Source of the DNA: Sphingobacteriales bacterium 50-39
Lineage (GTDB): Bacteria > Bacteroidota > Bacteroidia > Chitinophagales > Chitinophagaceae
Length of the DNA: 64,000 nucleotides
NCBI GenBank assembly: GCA_001898505.1
Contig: MKTZ01000001.1
Span: forward strand, 434,001 to 498,000
Direction: 5' to 3'
Shown here: positions 26,776 through 35,680 of the stretch, one piece after another
How positions within the stretch are numbered: the first letter of the stretch is position 1
Layout: each line of letters begins with the position of its first letter
The notes under the pieces: generated by a model
Told to the model about the DNA's origin: nothing
The model's database searches: none
What the model saw: only the letters and a program-made list of their open reading frames with translations
Translations under genes and position numbers: made by a program

Positions 26776-28341
26776 ATGAGAACAATTGTTGGTGTATTTG
26801 CGATTTGTTGTAGTCTGCTCTGTATCGGTGATAGTGCACTTGCACAGGTAAACGGTAGTAGTAAAACCGGGGAGAAATTGATCGGGATGTACATCCACCA
26901 GCATTGGTCCTATAACCATCCGTATGCAGCCCGTACCTGGACGATCCAGGACTGGCGAGGGTATCTCGATGGGTTACATCAGTTGGGGTTCAATGCTATC
27001 CTGATCTGGCCAATGCTCGAGACAATGCCCGATCCGCTGACTCCAAGCGATGAAGCGAATCTGAAGAAGATCGCTGCGGTGATAGATATGGCCCACCAGG
27101 ATTTTAGGATGAATGTTTCCATAGTTCTTTGTCCGAACATATCGCCGAACAACGCAGAGGCCAGTAAATACACGTTTGAGAAAAGGCCATTCTTTCACAC
27201 CGACGAAAGGGTTGATCCGGGTGACCCGGTGGCATTCGGGAAATTGATTGAACGGCGGGAGGAGTTATTTCGCCCGCTGGCCCAGGCGGATGGCGTCACT
27301 ATTATCGATAGCGATCCTGGCGGCTATCCTAAATCCACTAATCTTGAATTCGTCTATCTCTTAGGGGCGCATCGTCGAATGCTGGACCGCATCCGTCCCG
27401 GCATAAATATCGACTATTGGGCTAATTTTGGATGGGAGTCGTATTGCTACTTTTATTCCACCGGCGAACTAAAGAGAGGTGACCCCTCAGAAATTCGGAG
27501 AACCATAAGCCTTATGTCCAAACAACGTATGGAGCCGTGGGGCGTGGCCAGCGGCTATGGTCCGGACATTGCAGACTCACTTGGGATGGCTGGCCGTGTT
27601 ATCTCTTATAACTATGGAGCTATCGAAGGGGAACCTTCTTTCCCATTTACATTATTTGGCGGGGATCGAGCTTACAATGCCGGGAAAAATGGAGGAGGAA
27701 AAGGGGTGATGGGTAACGCGCAAACACATTGTATCCAACTGCCGAACACATTTGCATTCGCAAGAGGTGCGCGTGGGCTACCCCTCGAAACAAAAGATTA
27801 TGTCGATTTCGCCAACGATTTGATCCCGGGCCAAGGCAATCTTATCGTGGAAAGCTGGCAGGCATTGCAGGGTGAAGATGTGCAAAAGATGAACACGTGC
27901 GCGGAGAGATTGGCAGCATTAAAACCGGGGTCGTTAAAAGGCGGACCGTTGCAAGGGCTTTTCTTTGGAGATCCGGCCCGGTTTATCAATGATCTTGTTC
28001 TTCAACTCAGGGCAGTGGGATCGATGTATGATTTCAGAGCCGCTGTCAATGCCTCCGCAAAAAAAGATATGGTGAAAAGGAAGTTTTCCGCCTTTATCAG
28101 TGCTGCGGAGACCTGGCAGAGAAAGCATGGTTATAGTAACCATTGGGCCTGGCCAGTGATGCAGGAAACGTTGGCAAAACTAAAATCCAAGCAATTGGAC
28201 GCAACACTTGCTACCTTGACCTGGGTAAGTGACGAAGGAGACACGCCCTTTGATAAGGTGAAAAACGGATTGGCAAGACTCGAAGACTATACCCCACGGC
28301 TGATTGCATCAATGAAAAAGGCGTTGCAGGAGATGGACTAA
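26776..28341 (+). CDS. Exported module-A protein, unknown family (paralogue 1)
   Basis: 521 residues with a signal peptide (VFAICCSLLCIGDSALAQ). I cannot assign it to a known family. Conserved with the products of 55445-57004 and the first half of 35681-38491: GMYIHQHWSYNHPYAARTW, LIWPMLETMPDPLTPSD, LCPNI, RPFFHTDERVDPGDPVAFG, IIDSDPGGYP about residue 180, then YW 30-40 residues later, MEPWGVAS, and QLPNTFAFARGA. The many Trp/His/Asp residues in short blocks and the alternating helix/strand pattern suggest a TIM-barrel enzyme, perhaps a glycoside hydrolase with an acidic active site around DSDPGG. This is inference. First gene of a segment running to the GntP permease. Confidence 0.75.
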   Translation: MRTIVGVFAICCSLLCIGDSALAQVNGSSKTGEKLIGMYIHQHWSYNHPYAARTWTIQDWRGYLDGLHQLGFNAILIWPMLETMPDPLTPSDEANLKKIAAVIDMAHQDFRMNVSIVLCPNISPNNAEASKYTFEKRPFFHTDERVDPGDPVAFGKLIERREELFRPLAQADGVTIIDSDPGGYPKSTNLEFVYLLGAHRRMLDRIRPGINIDYWANFGWESYCYFYSTGELKRGDPSEIRRTISLMSKQRMEPWGVASGYGPDIADSLGMAGRVISYNYGAIEGEPSFPFTLFGGDRAYNAGKNGGGKGVMGNAQTHCIQLPNTFAFARGARGLPLETKDYVDFANDLIPGQGNLIVESWQALQGEDVQKMNTCAERLAALKPGSLKGGPLQGLFFGDPARFINDLVLQLRAVGSMYDFRAAVNASAKKDMVKRKFSAFISAAETWQRKHGYSNHWAWPVMQETLAKLKSKQLDATLATLTWVSDEGDTPFDKVKNGLARLEDYTPRLIASMKKALQEMD

Positions 28342-28387
28342 TAGGCAATAGGCATTTAATCTGAAGAAAGCGAATCTATTAACAGTT

Positions 28388-31375
28388 ATGGATAGAAGAG
28401 AGACCATTAAGACGTTAGCGCTGGGCTCGCTCGGTTTGGCGGCGCCAATGATGTCCTGGAGCAGGATTCCTAAAGATGAGGCAACAAGCGGTCCGAGGCC
28501 GGATGAACATGCCACTTGCACAAACGGCTTGTCCCCTTTAAGTGAATACCATCCGGGGTTGCACCTGGTAGCAGATAGCGAATGGTTGGATCGTTTTGCA
28601 GGGATGTTGCCTGATTACGTAAAGAAGACCTCCCGGGCGGCCCTAAACCCGGAGGAACTGATAAAGAGTTTGGCTCAGGGGGACGGGTTGATATGGATCG
28701 GGAATCCCGAAGGAGTTCCCAGAGAGTTGTCGGTCGGTGCATTTAGGCCTTCGGAGATGGACCTCGATTTGCAGCCGATAAGTGGATCTCCCCTGGCTGT
28801 GGACAAATTGACGTTTTCGGCTTCGAGAGTGCACTCGGCTTTTATTGCTCCTCCGAAGGAAATGCCAAATCACAACATCGACGAAGAGGTGCGTGCTGAT
28901 TTTTTGCCTGTTTTACAAGCGGTGGACAAGTTTGGTAATACGGTCGGATATCCGGCAGTTGTGATGAGCTACTATGCACCCTCGCTCGCTTTAGCGAGAT
29001 TTAGAGGCAGCGAATGCTTTTTCTTTTTTTTAGAAAAGCCGGTGGAAGCTTTGGATGTCACTGGATGGAAAAATATACTTGGAAATATTGTGCGTCGCAG
29101 GGAAGGTGGTTTGCAGGTGACAGCTTTCGCAACAAATTACGCGTCTTACCATCCTGGCGAACGGGCCCAGATCAGCACTCGTATCCGGAACAATAGGCCG
29201 GAAGCTGTTTCTGTAATATGTCGATATTCAGTAAAAGGGCCAAACGACAGGGAATTCAGGCCCATTACGGATATGCGGCGCGTGCCAGAGGGGGGAAGTG
29301 ATACCGTGGCAGTGTGTGATTTTCGCCCCGGCGCTCAAAATGGCATGTGGACCATACGGGTGGAGATCCTGCAGGATGTGGAACAGGCCGAGCTGCTGTC
29401 GGTTGTGGGGAATCCCGTGCTAATCGACCGGCGGGAACTTGGATTTATGGTACTGGGGCAGCCACTTAAAACCCCTCCAATTATAAGTTTCAGAGGTCCG
29501 TCAATTCTGATCGACGGTAAAGAGGGTTTTTGGGCAGGGACGCATTATTATCCATCTACCTCCTGGTGGGAGTGGGTGTGGCGCGAATTTCAACCGCTAA
29601 AAGCAGCGGAAGACCTTGCGGCTATTCGCAAGGCGGGCTATCGTATTGTTCGGGTATGGGTTGATCCCGTGATCGACGAACCTGTATTAAGAGCCATGGA
29701 CGTGGCCATTCATCTTGCTGCGCAAAACGGCATTGTACTGGATATATGCATTTTTACGCAGTGGGCGCGAAAAATGGGTTTCGAGCGCGCCTCCGGGGAG
29801 CAGGTTCTTTTTGACTACCGCGGCCCAAGGGATTTTAATATCATAAGTTTTTCGCTGCGCAATCTTAATCTGCAAAGAGAGTTTGTAACCGTGTTGGCGA
29901 GTAGATGGAAAAATGCCGGTAATATAATGTATAATTTGGCCAATGAGGTATATATGAGGGATCCTGATCCTTCTGAGATGGATAAAGAGGTCTTAACGTG
30001 GAAAGGCATTCCTACTGAAAGGGGGACGGTGCGTGATACATTGCTATTCCGGCAATGGGCGAGGGAAATGACCAATGCCATCCGAAAGGCTGGCGCCAAT
30101 CAGGCGACGATGCCTGGTTATATGTTTTCTACGATGAATGGCGGGGATTTTTATTTGGCCAACCAGGACGCCCCCGTACTTCCCTGGCATTGTTATCTTG
30201 GCCCCGAACAAACGGGATTGACGGTTCAATATTTTGATCCAATTGCTGTCAACAAGCCGTTGTTGCTGGAGGAGTTTGGATATGGAAAGTGGAACCACGA
30301 AAAAAATTATGATGGCAATGCACATTATGCTTTGGGCGCGGGTGCGGCAGGGGCCATGTCCTACGAATGGGGAATTAGCTGGCTTGCACGGGAATCTTGC
30401 TACTGGCCTTTACCCCTTCGGGAAGCATCGTTGGATAGATCGCCTGATCCTCGTTGGTTCCCGCCTTATTTGGACTTAGGGAAGACATGGGATGAGCGGG
30501 GGGTAGGGCTTTGCCCAACACCTAGTGGCACGGGCTACGGTTCGATCTATCACGGTACGGTATTTCCAGCCGCTGCGGCGTTAGCGCTTGGCCGTCTGGG
30601 TATTATGGGGGGCGGCCTGCAGCGGGTTCAAAGCAGGGAGCACGTATACGTGGTAATACCCGCTGCGCAACTACAAGGCCTCGATCCCGTAAGAACTACA
30701 CTGGCGGCGCTATGGTCGGTCAAAGCGATATTCGGCATTTGGCAGGAATCGAGCTTAAGCAATCTTCCCGAATCTGCAAAGGCTATTATTTGTCCCTATC
30801 CGCTATCATCAGCCTCCGAGATGGCAGTGCAGTCCTTGCGGGCAAGAGGTGTAAAGGTATATACGGGTGTTGATGGGTGGAAGTCCTGTAGTGTGTTGGA
30901 GAAAGTATCTGTCACACCAGGCGCGCAAATAGACCTGCTTTCCCGGCGCACTGTAAAAGGTCAGCTTTTTACACTCGCTGCACGAAAACCCGAAAAACAA
31001 GTTACAGTAAAATATGGCCGGTTGTCCGCTACTGTCGACGTGAATGACTTCGGGATCGTCCATATGACGACGGAAGGGGTCTCGCTGCTCGAAGGTACGG
31101 GTCAAATAAAGGTCAATGACCAGGTTCTCTGTACTGTAGAAGGGGAGCGACTGATTATAGGTACGGAAGATGATAAAGACCTGTTGCAAGCACAGAAAAT
31201 GAAATTGCTGGTAACAGGTCCTGCCCGCATCCATTTCAAACGTACTATAAAGGCGATATCTATCAGTGACGGCGCGGGATCGGGGCCTGTTCGGGTCAAG
31301 CAGGACGGGATACCTGGTCAGGTACTGATGGTGGGCGATCAATTGGCAAAATATATTATTCATATTTTATTTTAA
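28388..31375 (+). CDS. Tat-exported GH-A-clan (GH5-like) glycoside hydrolase, multidomain
   Basis: 995 residues. The N-terminus MDRRETIKTLALGSLG is a twin-arginine signal, so it is probably folded before export. A beta-rich region (about 60-370) contains an Ig-like part (FATNYASYHPGERAQI). A catalytic domain follows at about 370-700: GFWAGTHYYPSTSWWEW, YRIVRVWVD, NIMYNLANEV with Glu520 as likely acid/base, and LLLEEFGYG with Glu629 as likely nucleophile, the pattern of retaining clan-A enzymes. A C-terminal region (about 700-995) looks like an accessory beta-rich or glutamine-amidotransferase-like fold. Probably cleaves a linkage in the island glycan in the periplasm. The exact GH family is not certain. 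Confidence 0.78.
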   Translation: MDRRETIKTLALGSLGLAAPMMSWSRIPKDEATSGPRPDEHATCTNGLSPLSEYHPGLHLVADSEWLDRFAGMLPDYVKKTSRAALNPEELIKSLAQGDGLIWIGNPEGVPRELSVGAFRPSEMDLDLQPISGSPLAVDKLTFSASRVHSAFIAPPKEMPNHNIDEEVRADFLPVLQAVDKFGNTVGYPAVVMSYYAPSLALARFRGSECFFFFLEKPVEALDVTGWKNILGNIVRRREGGLQVTAFATNYASYHPGERAQISTRIRNNRPEAVSVICRYSVKGPNDREFRPITDMRRVPEGGSDTVAVCDFRPGAQNGMWTIRVEILQDVEQAELLSVVGNPVLIDRRELGFMVLGQPLKTPPIISFRGPSILIDGKEGFWAGTHYYPSTSWWEWVWREFQPLKAAEDLAAIRKAGYRIVRVWVDPVIDEPVLRAMDVAIHLAAQNGIVLDICIFTQWARKMGFERASGEQVLFDYRGPRDFNIISFSLRNLNLQREFVTVLASRWKNAGNIMYNLANEVYMRDPDPSEMDKEVLTWKGIPTERGTVRDTLLFRQWAREMTNAIRKAGANQATMPGYMFSTMNGGDFYLANQDAPVLPWHCYLGPEQTGLTVQYFDPIAVNKPLLLEEFGYGKWNHEKNYDGNAHYALGAGAAGAMSYEWGISWLARESCYWPLPLREASLDRSPDPRWFPPYLDLGKTWDERGVGLCPTPSGTGYGSIYHGTVFPAAAALALGRLGIMGGGLQRVQSREHVYVVIPAAQLQGLDPVRTTLAALWSVKAIFGIWQESSLSNLPESAKAIICPYPLSSASEMAVQSLRARGVKVYTGVDGWKSCSVLEKVSVTPGAQIDLLSRRTVKGQLFTLAARKPEKQVTVKYGRLSATVDVNDFGIVHMTTEGVSLLEGTGQIKVNDQVLCTVEGERLIIGTEDDKDLLQAQKMKLLVTGPARIHFKRTIKAISISDGAGSGPVRVKQDGIPGQVLMVGDQLAKYIIHILF

Positions 31376-31393
31376 TAAATACAATAGAGAGGT

Positions 31394-32698
31394 ATGAGCA
31401 ATACACAGTACGCAGCGTCGGCGGCGTTATTACAAAGAGCGAGGAAAGTGCTGGCAGGCGGTGTCTCTTCGGAGTTCAGAAAATATAACCATCCTCATGC
31501 AATTTTCTATACACATGGTAAGGGAAGCCGTATCTACGACGTAGACGGAAATGAATACCTTGATTTCACCTTAAGCCAGGGGCCATTGATCCTGGGTCAT
31601 TCACATCCGCATGTTTTGCGATCTATAAATGAATACTCGGAGCAAGGGCAGCTTTTCGCTGGTCAGCATATTCGTGAAATAGAACTGGCAGAAAAGCTAA
31701 ATGAGCTTATTCCCTCCGCGGAGATGATGCGTTTTTGCCTGGATGGTTCCGAAGCTGTGCAGACAGCCTTTCGGGTTGCGCGTGCAAAAACGGGGAGGAA
31801 TAAATTCCTTCGATTTGAAGGGCATTACCATGGATGGTTGGATAATGTTGCATGGGGGATCTCGGCTCCTTCTGCGAAGGATTTAGGCAGCCGTGAGCAG
31901 CCAAATGTTTTTCCCTGGAGCCAGGGCATTTCCCCTGCAACGAAAGATGAGTTTATCATTCTTCCGTGGAATGACCTTGATCTTCTAAGGAAAACGGTAA
32001 AACTCCGCCACAAAGAAATTGCAGCTATCATTACGGAGCCTGTAATGTGCAACAACGGATGTATTCTTCCTCAACCGGGGTATCTTTCAGGGATAAGAGA
32101 ATTGTGCAACGAGTTCAACATCGCGTTGATTTTCGACGAAGTAATCACCGGCTTCCGATTGTCGCTCGGCGGAGCTCAACGATATTTTGAAGTAACTCCC
32201 GACCTTGCCATATTCGCGAAGGCAATGGGCAGCGGCTATCCGATAAGCGCCATTGTCGGCAAAAAAGAATGGATGCATTTAATTGAAGAAGGCAAGGTGA
32301 TTCACGCGGGGACAATGAATTCATGCAATGCGACGGTCGCGGCTGCTCTGGCGACCATAGAGGTCTTGCAAAAGGAAAACCCGTATGAACGCATGTTTCA
32401 ACTGGGGAAGAAGCTGATGTACGGGCTAAGGAATGCTGCACTGGAAAGCAACCAGAATTTATTGGTGCAAGGGGCGGGGCCCATGTTTGTAACATCCTTT
32501 ACCAGCCTGCCTGGTTTAAATGATTATCGGGATACGCTTTCGAGTGATAAAGAGAAGCTCGGACGATTCATCGCCGCCATGCATGACAGGAAAATAAGGA
32601 TAATAGGACGGGGGTTATGGTATATGAGCGCTGCACACACGGAGCAGGATGTCGATCATGCCATTAAAATTGCGGGCGAGGTTTTGAGGGCGATGTAA
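31394..32698 (+). CDS. Class III aminotransferase, glutamate-1-semialdehyde aminomutase-like
   Basis: 434-residue PLP enzyme, cytosolic. It starts in the way of HemL relatives (ARKVLAGGVSSEFRKYNHPHAIFYTHGKGSRIYDVDGNEY in segments), with FCLDGSEAVQTAFRVARAKTGR and EGHYHGWLD. The PLP region is LIFDEVITGFR, with the Schiff-base Lys in IFAKAMGSGYPISAI. HemL itself makes tetrapyrrole precursor, but a copy inside a sugar-acid island next to a GntP permease more likely acts on an amino or keto sugar-acid intermediate. It is followed by the permease after 11 bp, so the two are coupled. Confidence 0.85.
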   Translation: MSNTQYAASAALLQRARKVLAGGVSSEFRKYNHPHAIFYTHGKGSRIYDVDGNEYLDFTLSQGPLILGHSHPHVLRSINEYSEQGQLFAGQHIREIELAEKLNELIPSAEMMRFCLDGSEAVQTAFRVARAKTGRNKFLRFEGHYHGWLDNVAWGISAPSAKDLGSREQPNVFPWSQGISPATKDEFIILPWNDLDLLRKTVKLRHKEIAAIITEPVMCNNGCILPQPGYLSGIRELCNEFNIALIFDEVITGFRLSLGGAQRYFEVTPDLAIFAKAMGSGYPISAIVGKKEWMHLIEEGKVIHAGTMNSCNATVAAALATIEVLQKENPYERMFQLGKKLMYGLRNAALESNQNLLVQGAGPMFVTSFTSLPGLNDYRDTLSSDKEKLGRFIAAMHDRKIRIIGRGLWYMSAAHTEQDVDHAIKIAGEVLRAM

Positions 32699-32709
32699 AA
32701 GCGATAATT

Positions 32710-34023
32710 ATGGTCATCGCTACAGTGTCCTTATGTATTGCATCCCTGGTATTACTTATTACATGGCTCAAGCTGAACCCATTTCTTGCCTTCTTGCTGG
32801 TTTCTATCGTCGCTGGTTTAGCGTTTGGTATCCCTGTTGAGCGGATTATAAATTCTGTTCAAAAAGGCCTGGGTGATATTTTGGGGTCTCTTTCGATTGT
32901 TATCTGTTGTGGCGCCATGCTTGGGAAACTGGTGGCGGAGAGTGGAGCCGCGCAAAAAATCGCATCGGTGCTGATGGGAATTGCCGGAAGGAAATATATT
33001 CGATGGGCGCTGTTGCTAACGGGATTTATAGTCGGTATTCCATTATTTTACGCGGTAGGTTTTGTGCTGGTAATGCCATTGGTTTTTACGATTGCATACA
33101 GGTATGATCTGCCCGCCGTAACGATCGCTATTCCGGTGTTAGCCGCGTTGTCTGTTGCTCAGGGTTACTTGCCACCACACCCTGCACCAACGGCCTTGAT
33201 AGTCCAACTTGGCGCCGGTATTGGCAAGTCGCTTTTGTATGGCGTCGCAATCGCTGTACCTGCCATGATCATCGGAGGCCCATTTTTCTCAAGAATTGTT
33301 CGTATCAAATCGGCAGTAAAGCCTGGCATTTTTGAGGTAAGGACATTGTCCGAAGAAAAACTTCCCGGAGCATGCAATGCTTTTTTATCTGCACTATTGC
33401 CAGTCATCCTGATGCTGTTGTCGGTATTCGCCAATTGGGCCTCCAAAAACAGCATATTCTTTCATAAGGCAGCGGTATTTTTAGGGGAACCTTCAGTGGT
33501 CATTCTTTTGTCATTGGGTGTTGCAACTATTACCTTGGGTCGTTCAATGAAAGTTAAAATGACTCAATTGATGAATATGTATGCTGATGCGACAAAAGAG
33601 ATTGCAATGGTATTACTCGTGATGGGCGGTGCTGGTGCTTTGAAGCAAGTATTCGTTGACAGTAATGTCAACAGGGAGCTGGCAGATAGTCTTTCGACCC
33701 TTTCTATTCATCCATTGGTTTTGGCGTGGCTGATCTCAGCTACTATCAGGGTTTGTTTGGGTAGTGCGACCATAGCAGGTTTGACCACTGCCGGTATCAT
33801 TGGACCGTTAATGGCTCGCGCCCACATGGATCCAAATCTTGTAGTCCTGTCCATAGGATCTGGCAGCCTGATGTTTTCGCATGTTAATGACCCTGCCTTT
33901 TGGATGTTCAAAGAATATTTGGGATTAAGTTTTAAGGATACGGTATTGTCCTGGTCTTTAATGGAAAGCATCATAGCGCTGGTCGGTCTTGCGGGCGTAT
34001 TAACACTGAACTACTTTCTATAG
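32710..34023 (+). CDS. GntP-family gluconate/sugar-acid:H+ symporter
   Basis: 437 residues with about 12-14 membrane segments. GntP features: LKLNPFLAFLLVSIVAGLAFG at the N-terminus, SIVICCGAMLGKLVAESGAA, VGIPLFYAVGFVLVMPL, GYLPPHPAPTALIVQLGA, a late SATIAGLTTAGIIGPL, and HVNDPAFWMFKEYLGLS. Family members import gluconate, ketogluconates, D-glycerate or related hydroxy-acids. This is the strongest hint in the island that an aldonic or hydroxy acid, rather than a neutral sugar, is a transported intermediate. Confidence 0.92.
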   Translation: MVIATVSLCIASLVLLITWLKLNPFLAFLLVSIVAGLAFGIPVERIINSVQKGLGDILGSLSIVICCGAMLGKLVAESGAAQKIASVLMGIAGRKYIRWALLLTGFIVGIPLFYAVGFVLVMPLVFTIAYRYDLPAVTIAIPVLAALSVAQGYLPPHPAPTALIVQLGAGIGKSLLYGVAIAVPAMIIGGPFFSRIVRIKSAVKPGIFEVRTLSEEKLPGACNAFLSALLPVILMLLSVFANWASKNSIFFHKAAVFLGEPSVVILLSLGVATITLGRSMKVKMTQLMNMYADATKEIAMVLLVMGGAGALKQVFVDSNVNRELADSLSTLSIHPLVLAWLISATIRVCLGSATIAGLTTAGIIGPLMARAHMDPNLVVLSIGSGSLMFSHVNDPAFWMFKEYLGLSFKDTVLSWSLMESIIALVGLAGVLTLNYFL

Positions 34024-34055
34024 CCATACCCAGTGAGAATTTCACTACAATTCAT

Positions 34056-34098
34056 GGTAACTGCGAAACATTTTGCAAAGTGTGTGCGTCTATCTTTA
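34056..34098 (+). promoter_or_regulatory. Island promoter 4 (before the beta-helix gene)
   Basis: Element GGTAACTGCGAAACATTT at 34056; -7-like box TATCTTTA starts exactly 35 bp later at 34091. This also decides the start of the next gene, since the longer open frame (from 34080) would begin upstream of the transcription start. Confidence 0.6.
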
Positions 34099-34124
34099 AT
34101 ATAACTAAATTAAACCATAGCCAT

Positions 34125-35660
34125 ATGAATTTATCAGCACGCCGTTTCAAATGTTTTTCTGCATGTTGTCTTACGGTAGTTACGATGCTTTCAGCGTCAT
34201 TTATGAACAATGCAACTGCCGGTACAGTCTATAAATCTATTAGAAAAGCCCCATCCGATGCACCATATGTCCTGATCACCGACTACGGCGCTATTGGCGA
34301 CGGCAATATCGCCAATGCCAATGTCAATGCTACTGCAATGGCAAATGCCTTGGCAACAGGCAAGACGGTCAAAATTCCTTACACGGCTGCAGGGTACCAT
34401 TTTGGCGCCAATCAAATTACGGTAGGCACGGGACAAATTATAGAGGGCGAAAGCCAGGTGTTATTGAAGTCGACCGCGACCACTTCTCTATTCCGGCTGA
34501 CTGGATTCGACAAGACGTCTGGTATCAGCAATGTCTATATCGACATGACGGGTTCGGGCGCGTCATCAACGGCTATCCGTTTTGGCACTAATTCAAGTGC
34601 ACCCGTCACCCGGGTCAGGATTTCCAAGGTTCGGTTTTCAAACTGCGTGGAGGCCATTGGAGACGAAGCCAGCACTTCGAACTATGTTGTGGACGTTATG
34701 ATCGAGGATTGTTTAGCCTGGCAGACCCGAGGACGTCAGATCTATAGCCGCCGCTCCCGGGGCTTCTTCCTTATCCGATCGACCATTGTGGATTTCACGC
34801 AAGATTCTGCTTCAGTCGCATGGGAGGGTATCCGCCTGGAAGACTATGCCGGCATCGAACTCGAACGTGTGGATGTACTAGGGTGGGGTGGCGGCCCGCG
34901 GACTTATAATTCCGCCATTCGCGGAATTGTTCTAAATAATGGTGCAGCTGTTTGGCTGACCCGTGTTTTTTCAGACAGTGTAATAGGTGACGGTATGTAC
35001 ATAGGCAACACCCAGTTCGTCTTTTCGCTGAGCCTTGAGTCCTCCCTTGCGCTGGGCCATGGCATTATCCTGGATAATATATCTAAAGGCGTTTTTACCA
35101 ACACGCTTATCAATGGCGCCACCGGAATCACCGGCGCAGTGGCCGGCGCGGCGGGTCTCTTTGTCCAAAATTGCACAGATAACGTCTTTACGAATACCTA
35201 TGCGTACAATTGTACGGGATCGGGGATTTATGTCACTACTGGCTGTGCCAGAAATTCTTTCTCTAACAGTTCGGTCAATAGCAACGGATTTGGGCTGGCT
35301 ATTCTTAGTACGGCGGCTACTACGAAGTTTTCGGGTGGTAGTATGACAGCCAATACCACTCCCGTTTCTAACACTGCCACGGGTACCGGCAATGTCATCC
35401 AGGACATTACGGGCTACAACCCGGTGGGTGCGGCCGCAGTTACTACAGGCGGCTCTCCATGGACTTACACGGCGGGCGCCTCGCCTGAGATATTGTACTA
35501 CAGTGCTACAAGCGGTATCTCTGCGGTGTCCCGGGGTGGAGTTAGCGTTCTGCCTGCCGCGGTAGGGGCAAATATCCCCATCACAACCGTTTTAGCACCT
35601 GGCGAATCCATTGTAATAACCTACACAGGCACCCTAAATGCTAAAAAAATGATTCATTAA
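34125..35660 (+). CDS. Exported right-handed beta-helix protein, pectate-lyase-superfamily type
   Basis: 511 residues from ATG 34125 (chosen because the -7 box lies inside the longer frame). A signal peptide (LTVVTMLSASFMNNATA) is followed by the Pectate_lyase_3-type opening VLITDYGAIGDGNIANANVN..AMANALATGKTVKIP. A long run of short parallel-beta coils rich in Asn, Ser and Thr then follows (VWLTRVFSDSVIGDGMYIG, NTYAYNCTGSGIYVTTGCARN). The C-terminal 110 residues look like a separate beta-sandwich. Such proteins bind or cleave acidic polysaccharides and also occur as phage tailspikes. Here secretion and context point to a polysaccharide-active enzyme or binding protein. Catalytic residues cannot be named. 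Confidence 0.8.
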   Translation: MNLSARRFKCFSACCLTVVTMLSASFMNNATAGTVYKSIRKAPSDAPYVLITDYGAIGDGNIANANVNATAMANALATGKTVKIPYTAAGYHFGANQITVGTGQIIEGESQVLLKSTATTSLFRLTGFDKTSGISNVYIDMTGSGASSTAIRFGTNSSAPVTRVRISKVRFSNCVEAIGDEASTSNYVVDVMIEDCLAWQTRGRQIYSRRSRGFFLIRSTIVDFTQDSASVAWEGIRLEDYAGIELERVDVLGWGGGPRTYNSAIRGIVLNNGAAVWLTRVFSDSVIGDGMYIGNTQFVFSLSLESSLALGHGIILDNISKGVFTNTLINGATGITGAVAGAAGLFVQNCTDNVFTNTYAYNCTGSGIYVTTGCARNSFSNSSVNSNGFGLAILSTAATTKFSGGSMTANTTPVSNTATGTGNVIQDITGYNPVGAAAVTTGGSPWTYTAGASPEILYYSATSGISAVSRGGVSVLPAAVGANIPITTVLAPGESIVITYTGTLNAKKMIH

Positions 35661-35680
35661 GCGTGGTAAAGCCGAAAGTT

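Noticed and set aside
31394-32698. Calling the aminotransferase hemL
   Set aside because: Motifs fit the HemL-like group, but the context is sugar-acid uptake and degradation, not tetrapyrrole synthesis, so no gene symbol is given.
34080-34124. Longer start for the beta-helix protein
   Set aside because: The -7 box of promoter 4 lies at 34091-34098, inside this stretch, and the signal peptide is well formed from 34125.
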